NCBI GenBank assembly: GCA_022376465.1
Contig: JACDTU010000001.1
Coordinates: 2,108,001-2,172,000, forward strand
Origin: Cubamyces lactineus
Lineage: Eukaryota > Basidiomycota > Agaricomycetes > Polyporales > Polyporaceae
Direction: 5' to 3'
Length of the DNA stretch: 64,000 nucleotides
Positions 23,590 through 33,941 of this stretch are shown here, piece after piece. Positions within the stretch are counted from its first letter, which is position 1. Every line of letters starts with the position of its first letter. The translations under genes and the position numbers were made by a program. A model generated the notes under the pieces. The model was not told the origin of the DNA and ran no database searches. It was given only the letters and a program-made list of their open reading frames with translations.

Positions 23590-24017
23590 TTGATAAGTGT
23601 GCGTGGTTACTTGTGATACTGCTTTGAGTAGAGTAAGTTGGTTAGCCAGATGTCGCTTCAGATTAAATACTATAGTGTTCAAATTCTGCCACTTGCGTTA
23701 TTGAGTTCGAACCTTCGCACTACCTGTTCTCCGCGGCGGAGTGACTCAGTGAGATTAAAGTATCCTCTGGGCTGCTTCGAGCAATTTTCTGTGTGTGCAG
23801 AGACCGACGGTGGGAAGGTAGAGGTGTAGAGGATTAGAGGGACCTCAAGAAGAGGAACTTGCGAAGGATCCCGAGGGCCGACTCGCGAGTCGCGATATGC
23901 AGGGCAAGCAAGTAAGTCACGTGGATCGTGGCCCCGCGGATAGAGCCGAGCACTCGCTGCTCAGAAGCGAGGTCGAGCTCGTTGTCTCTTTCTTTCTCCC
24001 CGTCATCATCAGCATCG
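23590..24017. other. Intergenic region
   Basis: Contains the 3' flank of the monooxygenase and the 5' flank of the next gene. The frame of the next gene is open upstream to 23928 but without an ATG there, so I placed the start at 24018. Confidence 0.4.
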
Positions 24018-26024
24018 ATGTCGACGGAAACCGCATCATCTTGTAGACCCGACAAGGGCAAAGCGCGCGCCCGCGATGTAGAACCGACGGAGAACACCCC
24101 GCTGCTGGCCTCGGGCTCCCTCTCTTCGCGCGACGCAAGCATTGAGCAGCCCGACCCTCGCGCTGCACACCGACGGCTTTTCTCGCAGCTTCTGACTGTG
24201 TTTCTCATCTCGCTCTCCCTCTGTGTTTTGCTCTTTGTGTTGCTGGCCATCATTGCTTTCTCCTACCGCTCGCACGCTTCGCAAATACCTCCGGAAGAGA
24301 TACTCGAGCGGGCTCTCGTAGTAGAAGGGCCGGACAGGGTCGATGTCCTCAATGCCTCCGCGACTGACGGTATCTGGCTGATGGTTCATGGACGTGTCGG
24401 TCTAGATGCTGGCTGTGTGGTTGGAGTCAACCGCGATGATGGAGACGGCATACTTAGGGACTGGTGGAAGTCATTCGGCCGTTGGGGTATCCGCCAACTC
24501 GACCGCGTCAACGTCAATCTCTCTCCCATACAGGTGTCGCCTCGTGCGCATCCCGATATCGCCCTTGCGACCATATCAACAGCCCCAATCGAGATACCTC
24601 TTACGGCGGACCCGCCTCGAAGAGAGTCTTCGTGGCTTACCCCTGTACAAGTACCTGTGCGCATCCAGCCGACTAAGGATGTCGCAGCATTACTCCACTT
24701 TATTCGCGAGAGCTGGAAGATTGGATTTGTGAGCGTCCAAGCCACTATTGCGCATACTGTAGTCCACGGCGGGAGGCTCGGGGACTCGGGTTGGCGAAGC
24801 CGCTTCGTTCTATCGCATTCGAACGTTCGGCCTGTCGTCAACATGAAGAGTGAGTATACCAACTCCTGTCTCCCGAGGCTCCCTTTCAATCCACGTTCTA
24901 ATCCCTTGATAGTTCCCTCTGTGCCCGGTCTACCTCCACCGGGTCATAACAATGCGCCTCCCAGCTTCTCCGACTTGGTCACTGTGCAGTCCTTCAATAT
25001 TGTCTCTGCAGACGATGCGATCTTCATCGAGGCTAATGCAACTGCCATTAACCCCGTACCGTGGCATCTAGAGTTTTCCACACCACCACTTCCTTTCATT
25101 ATCTCCCTGCCTTCTCCCAGCAACTCCTCTGCGGAAGTACCCAGCGTTCCCGTTGCATCTGTTCGCTCGCATCCGTTCGCATTGACACATCCTAACATTT
25201 CTCTCACTGTGAGCGGCGCAGTCCTCTCGCTCGAACGGAGTGCGTCCCGTGCTCTGTCCAACTTCATGAGCAAATACGTGTCCGGACACGAGGCGGACAT
25301 CCAAATCACCACGCCGCTTGTCCCCGGCATGATCATTAACACGACCTTCCCTGCGCCCAGTCCCAAGCCAGAAATCCTCCGGAACGTCTCTATAACCAAC
25401 ATGAAGATCACCCCTACGGGCACGACGATGGTGGCGAGCGGAACGGTGCACGCGCTCGTCGTCCTCCCACGCGGGATCAACGTTGGGGTGAATGCGAGTC
25501 GCGTCTTCCCAGACGTCCTGGTGTATGACGGGCCAGTTTCGATGCCGGGCTCAAACGAGTCCGACTCTGATGTAACACCACACAACCCACCCCCTGAGCG
25601 GCCCCTCCCCGACCCGCTGCCCCCACGCGCATTTGCGCATATCCGCCCTGAGGATTGGCTGCCTGCGCTGAGCGAGAGGGTGGATGGTCCAGAGGACGCG
25701 GGGTCGGCGGTGGCGGTAACTGCCCGCATTGATGACGTACCGCTGCAAGTTCTCCCTGGGAGGGAGCGGGAGTTTAGCAACTTCGTGTCAAAGGTAAGCT
25801 CGAGTTCTGTATCATTGCGACGTCCGTTCACATGTGCGCCATAGGTCATCTTCGGTACCCAGGGCGCGCTGGCGGGTGTGCAAGGAGTGGCTGCGGTCGC
25901 GGTTCGCGTGAATGGCCTGCCGTTTGCAAACGGGCACGACGGTGAGATGGAGCTGACGGGGCTTCCGTTCGAAGGGAGCGTCAGGATCGGGAAGAAGAGC
26001 ATGTGGCCCTTGCCCATTGACTAA
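24018..26024 (+). CDS. Tag1-like vacuolar membrane protein (LEA/DUF3712-type repeats)
   Basis: Predicted 630-residue type II membrane protein. Exons are 24018-24849, 24913-25793 and 25845-26024. Both introns are GT-AG and multiples of three long, so the frame reads through them. The first ATG in frame is at 24018 (MSTETASSC). The cytosolic N-terminus carries ENTPLLASG, a dileucine-like vacuolar sorting signal. One strong membrane segment follows (VFLISLSLCVLLFVLLAIIAF). The rest is beta-rich with repeated segments of the kind NIVSADDAIFIEANATAINP and VSITNMKITPTGTTMVASG. These resemble the LEA-2/DUF3712 domains of the fungal Tag1 family, whose yeast member acts at the vacuole in ending autophagy. 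Several N-glycosylation sites are visible. Family assignment is from general resemblance, hence moderate confidence. Confidence 0.65.
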
Positions 26025-26250
26025 CTCGGACTCGGACTTGGATATGACTTGACGCCTTGACATGCTAGATCTTGTTTGTATTTCACATGGACGATTTCTG
26101 TACTCTTATGTCATATACAGTACACCTCTTGATATGTACCTTACTCCCACTACGCCCCCCACTACATTGATGCTCACTTCTTGGACATGCGAGTCGCAGG
26201 CAACTAGTCGTACATTGGCAACCAAACTCGGCCTCCCCCCCTCTACGGGC

Positions 26251-27885
26251 CTAGTTCCAGTGCTTCACCACGACGCCATTGATGACCTCCTCTTCGACGA
26301 CCGCATCCTTTTTCTTGAGCTGCGTCGTCCCGTACGCGCTCGTCCGACCCTTGCGCCACTGCTCCATCGTCGGCGCCTGCGCGTCGTCCTCCCAGCGCCG
26401 CTGGATGCCCACGCGCTGCAACACAGGGCTCTGCGTGAGCGGGCGGAGCACGACGTCGTCGTCCGTGAGCGCGAAGTAGAACACGCCGAGGCGGGGGTAG
26501 CCCTGCTGATCCGCGGGTGGCTGGCGCACGCGGTGAATCGTGCCCTTGTAGAAGCCCCCGGAAAGGAACTCCATCGCTTCGCCAGCGTTGATGACCTATG
26601 TATTCGCGTCAGGATGCAACGCGTGGGATAGCTAGGAGGAGGGGGAGGCGTACGAGTGCGTTGTCGATGTGCTTGACCCAGCGCCACTTTCCGTCGGGAG
26701 ACATGATCTGGAGCGCGGACACGGGCTGGCTCCAGAGGATGGTCACGGTCCCGAAGTCTGTTCACGCGAGTCAACGTTGGATGCATGGAGTAAGAAGACT
26801 TGTTTGATCGCACCCATGTGGCCTTTCAGCCATACGTTCTTGGTCTTCTGCTCATCTTCGTCCGTCCGCGGGTAGCTACATCGCAGTCATCTTGATCAGC
26901 GACACTGTTGAGAGTCATGTGCAAGCCATAATATACGCACTACTTCATGAAGCGGACTACAGTGGCGTGTTAGTAACGAACATGGGCCTGTGAACGGAGA
27001 CGACGTACTCCATCCTTCTCCCTTGTTGTCGAAGCCGTGAATGTCGACAAACGTGTCCTCAGGAAGTTCCATGCCACGCGCGAGGAGGCTGCACAAGGGA
27101 AGTGAACATGATGCAGCTGCATAGGACTTGAAAACGTATACCGGAGGATGGGATGCAAGATGTTGTAGTGATTATATTCTGCGAATGTGCGCACTTCGGG
27201 CAGGAAGGGCTGCAGTGCCTTCGGGTGGTCTTGCTTCAGGATCGAGCGGTGCACTGGGAGATGTGTCAATCCAGTGGTTTGCGAACCATATGGAACGAGC
27301 CATGACGTACTGTTGTAATGTTCAATCTGGTCTCGGACGCCATTGTCGATGTGCTACGTGCGTCAAGCATCCAATATCAGCGTTAGCGACGGCCAGGCAG
27401 GACAAGGTAATCAAGGGCGTACCCAGTACTGACGGAGCTTGTAGCCCTTGTAGAGACCCGTAGCTTTGATGTCGTATGAGAACTGCTTCTTCTCGTCCTC
27501 AGCCACCTGCGAGAAGGGGACGTCTGCGATGTCGAAGATACGCTCGTTCTATGCCCACGAGGTGGTTAGTCTGGTACATGAAGACATGTCGTGTACTTCG
27601 GCTTCAGGTTCTATACGCACCTGGGCTTGCGTCAAGCCGTGGTTCACGACGTACATGAACCCAAAAGTTCGCATGGCATCGCGCACTTGCGGCGCGAGCT
27701 CCGCGCGGCCTTCCGGAGTGCTGGCCTTGGACAAGTCGATGATTGGCAAGTCAGCCCATTCCACTTCACATGTAACTTGGTGAGCATCTGTCTAGAAGCC
27801 GAGATGATATCGCTTGCTTACGCTCTTCCTTGGTCGGTGGAGCAGGGACGTAGTGAGGGACGGAAGGGATAGTAGTGCCCGGCAT
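26251..27885 (-). CDS. Isopenicillin-N-synthase-like 2OG-Fe(II) oxygenase, copy A
   Basis: Small-molecule oxygenase of the plant/fungal IPNS-ACC oxidase-like superfamily. The ATG at 27885 starts MPGTTIPSVPHYVPAPPTKE. Exon 2 has EWADLPIIDLSKAS and FGFMYVVNHGL, the N-terminal non-haem dioxygenase domain. The catalytic domain has the first iron ligands in VWLKGHM plus DFGTVTILW (HxD, split by an intron). The distal His is in GTIHRVRQP and the 2OG-binding Arg in YPRLGVFYF. In the last motif the usual RxS is RLG. About eight or nine short introns are present, including a 16-nt micro-exon at 26941-26956. The stop is TAG at 26251-26253. It is first in a tandem array with copies B and D. The substrate is unknown. 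Confidence 0.88.
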
Positions 27886-28588
27886 GTCGATAGGATGGGT
27901 CGATACGACGTAGGCGTACGGATATGGTGTGGTCCTGAATATCAATGGCTCTCCACCAGAGTCGTTGTGGCGTCGGAATGGTTTCCCTATATACGTGCAG
28001 GCGGTCTCATACGCTCAAGGTTCAGTAGAAGACACCACCGGCAGGCTGGGCCGTATGACCTAAGCGCAATGGGAGCACAGTATCTCGTGGACCGTCATGA
28101 GTCGGCCGAGGACTGCGGAAGCCGTCTGACAGGAGAGTTATGTTGAGGCGTGGGGTCACGGAAGCTTATGGTAAGCCAGTTACGACGTGAGTTCGGTGAC
28201 TTCAGGGGAGAAAGACGGACTTAGCGATACAACACCCGTGTACGATCCCAGGAGCGCCCAAATATGCATCATAACAGAGGTACAGCGCTGCTTGGCTGAC
28301 CGGGTTCCTACTCTCGTCCGCGATTCCAAAATTCATCCATTCACGCGATCCGAAGTGTTTAAGACGAGGGCAAGGCGACTACGTCGCCGCCGGCTCCGAA
28401 CGTTAGTGAGGATGGACCAGGACGCAACAGATTCTAATGCAATACGTTCTCGTGAGCCTGGATGCTTCCCGCGATCGTGCGACCAAGCTGCAGGAAGCTT
28501 GGCGCGGAATCTCAGCGTAGCTCGCTCGTCGGCTCCACAGCCAAAGTATGAATAGCCACTGCACCGCTTCATCTGTGCGATAGACGTA
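27886..28588. other. Intergenic region between oxygenase copies A and B
   Basis: Promoter of copy A (minus-strand TATATAGG near 27990) and 3' flank of copy B. No gene seen. Confidence 0.4.
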
Positions 28589-30195
28589 CTAATTGTAGTG
28601 CTTCACCACGACCCCGTTGATGACTTCCTCTTCGACGACCTCATCCTTCCGCTTCAGTTCCGATTGCCCGTACGCACTCGTCCTGCCTTTTCGCCACTGC
28701 TCCATCGTCGGCGCATCGGCATCGGCGCACTTGCGTATGATACCAACTCGTCGAAGGGCTGGGCTCTCCGCGAAGGGAACGAGTTTGACGTCGTCATCCG
28801 TCATTGCGAAGTAGAAAGCGCCGACACGGGTGTAGCCTCGCTGGTCAGCAGGAGGCTGGACTACTCGGTGGATCGTCGCCTTGTAAAAGCCGCCTGAGAG
28901 AAACTCCATGGCGTCCCCAGCGTTGACGACCTATAGGTAGAGCTATGTGACCAATCTCCCCATGTCAAGGGAACGGAGAGACGTACCAGCGCGTTTTCGA
29001 CGTGCTTGACCCATCTCCATTTTCCATCTGGAGACAGAATCTGGAGAGCCGACACGGGCTGACTCCAGAGTATGGTGATTGTACCGAAATCTAATCATAC
29101 AACAAGTCAATGACGTGGACTCAGATATTAGGCAAGAGAGCGAGACGTACCGGTATGTCCCTTCAGCCACACGTTCTTCGTCTTAGATTCTTCCTCTTCT
29201 GTGCGTGGGTAACTGCAACGACGTTGAGTTTCTAGTTGACATCAAATGACCTTTGATTGACTCCACTTACTACTTCATGAAGCGTACTGTAAGAAGCGAA
29301 GACACCATGGTGAGCATAATATGTATGTGGGCAAAAGGCGGATACTCACCATACGTCTCTCCTCTCGAATCGAACCCGTGTATGTTCACGAAGGCATCCT
29401 CTGGCAGCTCCATGCCCAGTGCGAGGAGTCTATCAGGCAATTAGCTCTTGGCCGCGTTCATGACGTTGACAGTACGAACCGTAGTAAGGGGTGAAGTACG
29501 TTGTAATGGTTATGCTCTGCAAAGGCACGTATCTCGGGGAGGACGGGCTGCAATGCTTTTGGGTGCTTCTGGTCCCCTGTGATGGCACGATGAACTGAAT
29601 CCCTTCGTTAGTCGACTCATGGGTAATACAGGTGGGGGAACTTACGGTTGTAATGCTCCAGCTGGTCGCGTACACCATTTTCAATATGCTATGTGCGATG
29701 ATCAGCATTGTGCCGCGGCAGCATCTTACCAGGGTAGGTTATCATACCCAGTATTGACGGAGTTTGTATCCTCGATATGATCCCGTCTGCTTGATGTTGC
29801 CGGCATATAGCTTCTTCTCATCTTCAGGCACTTGGGCGAACGGCAAGTCGGCAATATCGAACATCCTCTCGTTCTGTTGCTAATCGTCAGAACACTCGGC
29901 TTGCATATTGAACAGTACACCACTGCTGCAACACACCTTCGCTCGATCATATCCGTGGTTTACGACATAAAGGAAGCCGTGCGTGCGCATAACATCACGG
30001 ACTTGTGGAGCGAGTTCTGCACGGCCCTCGGGCGTGCTCGCCTTGGATATGTCGATCACGGGAAGGTCAGCCCACTCCACTGTCCAACAATTAGCAACGA
30101 GCAGTCAATCGACTATGTCTGCACAACTTGCAATCTTCATTAGTTGGAGGCGCGGGCACATAGTGCGGAATCGAAGCCAGAGTCGTGCCAGGCAT
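28589..30195 (-). CDS. Isopenicillin-N-synthase-like 2OG-Fe(II) oxygenase, copy B
   Basis: Tandem paralogue of copy A. The ATG at 30195 gives MPGTTLASIPHYVPAPPTNE. Then come EWADLPVIDISKAS, HGFLYVVNHGY and GYKLRQYW. The iron ligands are in VWLKGHT plus DFGTITILW and in TIHRVVQPP, and the 2OG Arg is in YTRVGAFYF. Intron positions match copy A, including the 16-nt micro-exon (29271-29286). The stop is TAG at 28589-28591. The last exon (28909-28589) is uninterrupted and keeps the shared tail EEEVINGVVVKHYN. All active-site residues seen in copy A are kept, so this copy is likely active, perhaps with a different substrate. Confidence 0.88.
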
Positions 30196-30639
30196 ATCGA
30201 AGACGAAGAGAACTCGCTGGATGAATAGAAGCTGGCTTCGAGGTACGGCGGATGAGTATGCTGTTCTCGAGTTAAAGCCGCGTCATATAAAGTACGACTA
30301 TTCCGCGCCAAGCATCGTTTGAGTCAATGTGCGAGAGCATCACGCAATCGAGTGGAGGCATGGCGCATACTCGCACGGGGGTGCGAAAGTCCGATACGGG
30401 TGAGGCCGTGAGGTCAGGAGACCAGGTCTCCCGATGACTACGTACTACTTCCAGATCATTGAGCTGGATAAAGCAGTGAGCCCCCTCGATGTCCGTCGCG
30501 ATACGGCAATCGTCAAGTCGTTAGAGTGAGTGAGGGTAAGGAGCAGATTGCGCCATGTGGCACGGCACTCATCATCGCATCATCGTGTTTGGCCATGTTT
30601 GTAGTAGGTTGAGTGGTCTGCCTTCATCTGAGGACTGAC
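30196..30639. other. Spacer upstream of oxygenase copy B
   Basis: Promoter of copy B (minus-strand TATA-like TTATATGACG near 30288) and the truncated end of the next relic. There are no further exons of the relic here that I can recognise. Confidence 0.4.
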
Positions 30640-30895
30640 GACTTACTTGAATCCAATTTGAACCTCTGTACACCCGTAGGTCTGCATCAAGTTGCACACT
30701 TGTGTAGTCAGCTCTACGCGGCCTTCGCGCGCGCTCGCCGAGGTTAAGATAATAATCGGCAGTTCTGCCCATTCCACTGCCATTCATGGTTCGAAGTAGT
30801 ACCTTCGGCGAAGAGAGTAGAAAGAACATATAGTCTTCCCTCGTGACGAGTGCAGGGACATAGGTTGGCACGTACTGAATGGTCGGAGCATGCAT
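30640..30895 (-). pseudogene. 5' stump of a fourth 2OG-Fe(II) oxygenase (copy C)
   Basis: The ATG at 30895 begins HAPTIQYVPTYVPALVTRED, equivalent to exon 1 of the other copies. After an intron, exon 2 (about 30778-30650) reads EWAELPIIILTSASAREGRV, then TTQVCNLMQTYG. It is colinear with EWADLPIIDLSKAS and the AELAPQVRDAMRTFG region of copy A. The conserved Asp of the IID block is already replaced by Ile. After the YG the conserved FMYVVNHG is replaced by an unrelated sequence, and none of the six or more downstream exons exists in this interval. This is a truncated, presumably dead duplicate. Confidence 0.8.
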
Positions 30896-31837
30896 GGCGT
30901 GTCCACACGCACTGCAGTGCCGCAATGAGTAGGATGCAGCGCGGGCGGAGGACGAAAGACAGTCATCTAAGGAGATTCGGCTGCCCCTATATACAAGTCT
31001 GAAGTAATTCAACATCTCGTAACTGTCACCCTTAGCGCCTGGGTGCAGCATGACCCGGGGACCGTATGGACGCGATCTAATAGCGACGTTTCCATGAATA
31101 CACCTCGGAAACCATGGAATCATGCGTTCTGCAAAGCACAGGCTCTTGAGACTGTGGGAGGCCTTTCTGCCTTCAAATTAGAAGCTGTCCGATATGATTG
31201 GCCAGATGACCGATTTGAACGCTCTCTTGAATCTGATCAGTTAACAAGCTGACCATCTGTAAAAGTGAAGCTCTATTGTTAAGTCGTACGACTTAACCAT
31301 TCCGGTGGCATAGTAATAGATAAACCTTCGTCGGATCATGGATGCTCCACGCCCCCGCCAAAGTCTACGGTCACGGTCTTGAGCAATCACGAGATTTGAC
31401 GAAAGCCGCAGTAGGGGCATTTGTTAGGCTTAGTGCTGTTACTGCCATGATGCTACCCGCTGCCTAGACTGGCGGCCGGTAAAGCTCGCGCAAATCTCCT
31501 ACAGATAGAAATAAATCCCCTTTTGCGTCAACGGCGTGTACGAACCCACGTATGATTCTGCTCTCCACCGTCCTTCACCGTTCCCGTGTCCCTCGCAGAC
31601 CTCGTGTGGACTCTGCACAAGACAGAAGACCGCTTACTCTCATAGATTGCAAGGTGCCCATAGAGGAATTGTCTTCCTGGGGGCGGTGGGACAAAGACAC
31701 ACGTGCCCTCCTCCGACTCGACCTGAATTGTTCCCCTTTCACCACAAGCAGGCCACTGTAGACTTTGCATCAAAATCTGCCACATGCTACTAGTAGTACA
31801 GCGGGGGACTCGGTGATCATCACAACTGGGGGAATGT
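30896..31837. other. Spacer between copies C and D
   Basis: About 940 bp. It contains the promoter of relic C (minus-strand TATATAGGGG near 30990) and the 3' flank of copy D. No gene or repeat recognised. Confidence 0.4.
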
Positions 31838-33477
31838 CTAGTTGTAGTGGCGAACAGGGACATTATGGATGATCTGCTCCTCGACCACATCGTTCTTCTT
31901 GGTCAGCTCTGACAGCCCATATGCGGCCGTTCTCCCCTTGCGGAACTGGTCCATCGTCGGCGCCTTCTCGTCGTCGAACCTACGCACGATCCCGACCCTC
32001 TGCAAGACGGGACTTTCCTGAAGCGGCTTGAGTACGACATCCTCATTGGCGGATCCAAAGTAGAATACGCCAAGGCGAGGATAGCCCTGCTGGTCGCGCG
32101 GAGGTTGCCTCACGCGATGGATTGTCCCTTTGTAGAACCCTCCTGAAAGGAACTCCATGGAGTCGCCAATGTTCACGACCTAGGGGTAAGTTGCCCACCT
32201 CCGTTAGTGCATCGGACAACTTTCTACGAAAACGACATACGATCGCGTTGTCGATATGCTTGATCCACCGCCACTTGCCATCAGGGCAGAGGATCTGGAG
32301 GGCAGATACGGGTTGACTCCACAGGATAGTCACGGTGCCAATATCTGAGCATGCACATCATGCCACCGAGTCTTCGCAGCGTAAACCTATGCAAACATAC
32401 CAGTATGACCCTTCAACCAGACGTTTTTCGACTTCTGTTCATCTTCGTCTGTCCTTGGGTAGCTGAGGGAGCAACAGTGAGGCATGCTCAAGTCCCTTGC
32501 AGTCGCGATCTGTACGTACTATTTCATGAAACGAACTGAACACACGGTTAAAAAGTGCTATAACCGCAGATCTGAACGCGCCACGTACGGTATGTCTCTG
32601 ACGGATCGTCGAAGCCGTGCATCTTGACGAAAGTGTTTTCAGGCAACTTCAATCCGCGCGCCAGGATTCTGTCATGAGGTCGTCATAAGCAACATGTCGG
32701 TTGTGTCTCGCTTTCTCTACGTACTGCAGGATGGGGTGAAGGATCTTCTCGTGGTTATACTCCGTGAAGGCGCGCATTTCCGGTAGGAACGGCCGCAAAG
32801 CCTTCGGGTGCGACTGGAGCTCCGTGATTGAGCGGTGTGCTAAAGGAACGTCACCTGCCTATCTCCACCTTAGACAACAAACGACTCACTGTTGTAATGC
32901 TCGAGCTGATCGCGGACGCCGTTGTCGATGATCTATACAATAAATGGCAGAATCATGCAGAGATGTCACATAGTTACCAAAGCTTCAGGAACGCAGCGTG
33001 CGCACCCAAACCTCGCGAGGCTTGAAGCCTCTGTAAGAACCCGTCCTTTTGATGTCTGCGGTGTAGCGCTTCATTTCGTCCTCGGGTACTTGCGTGAACG
33101 GGATATCCGCGATGTCGAAAATGCGATCGTTCTGGGATTACCGGCCCGCAGGGTCAGTACACGTCGGCATCTTGAACGTTCTCTGTGTAATTGCATCGCG
33201 CTGACCTGCGCCTGGGTCAAGCCGTGGTTGACGAGGTACATGAACCCGTAGGTCCGCATCGCATCGCACACTTGCGGAGTGAGTGCTGCACGGCCCTCGG
33301 GCGTGCTAGCCGCAGAGAAATCGATGATAGGTAACTCTGCCCATTCTACTGCAAACAAACGAGGGCGAGGGTAAGGCGAGATGACGGGCGAAAAGAGCAA
33401 TTAAAAGACGCACAGTCTTCCTTCGTGGGAGGTGCCGGGATGTAGTGCGGTGCGTACGGGATGGTTGGGGCAGGCAT
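31838..33477 (-). CDS. Isopenicillin-N-synthase-like 2OG-Fe(II) oxygenase, copy D
   Basis: Third intact member of the array. The ATG at 33477 gives MPAPTIPYAPHYIPAPPTKE. Then come EWAELPIIDFSAAS, YGFMYLVNHGLTQAQ and GFKPREVW. The iron ligands are in VWLKGHT plus DIGTVTILW and in GTIHRVRQPP, and the 2OG Arg is in YPRLGVFYF. The micro-exon is at 32520-32535. The last exon (32176-31838) ends in TAG at 31838-31840. Its N-terminal exons resemble relic C (both start M-x-A-P-T-I) more than A and B do, so C and D may share the more recent duplication. Confidence 0.88.
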
Positions 33478-33941
33478 ATTGAACACGCTAAGATCCCGAT
33501 GTGCGGGGTAACGAAACGAGTGCCATCATGTAAAGGTCGCTGCATCGCACATTTATACTCCGACACCATCAGGGTCCTGACTGCCATGCTCGCTCTCACC
33601 GGGCGCGGCACGAGGCTCACAACAAACCTTCCAGGAAGACGTACCCGGCATTCCGACCAAAGCCGTATTAACGACTGCCTACGAAGCATATCCTGTGAGC
33701 CCCTTCTTCCTACGGATGAGCGTAAACCATATGACCCACCTGAATACAAAAATAGACGCTGTGCGACGGCTCGAATCAGTCAAGAAGTTAACCTTCTGCG
33801 AGATACTAAGCTCCGTTGTGAGCGACTGCGCAGACGAGAAGCGAACTGATACAAGTTCTCGATGGTATAGTAGATAAGCCTCTAGAGTAAGTACCAGTGA
33901 CTCCTCACGGCGGACGTCTGAACGCTGGATATCAAAAGCAA
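33478..33941. other. Intergenic region
   Basis: Promoter of copy D (minus-strand TATAAATG near 33555) and 3' flank of the glycosidase gene. No gene seen. Confidence 0.4.

Noticed and set aside
22954..23682. Long minus-strand and alternative plus-strand frames over the FAD monooxygenase
   Set aside because: GC-rich coding DNA gives open shadow frames; the FAD motifs are only in the frame starting at 22378.
24944..26017. 357-codon minus-strand open frame
   Set aside because: It lies opposite the Tag1-like gene and has the composition of a shadow frame (Thr, Ser, Arg) with no domain.
29340..29400. tRNA-like GGTTCGATTCGAGAGG word on the minus strand
   Set aside because: It lies inside an exon of oxygenase copy B and no cloverleaf can be drawn around it.
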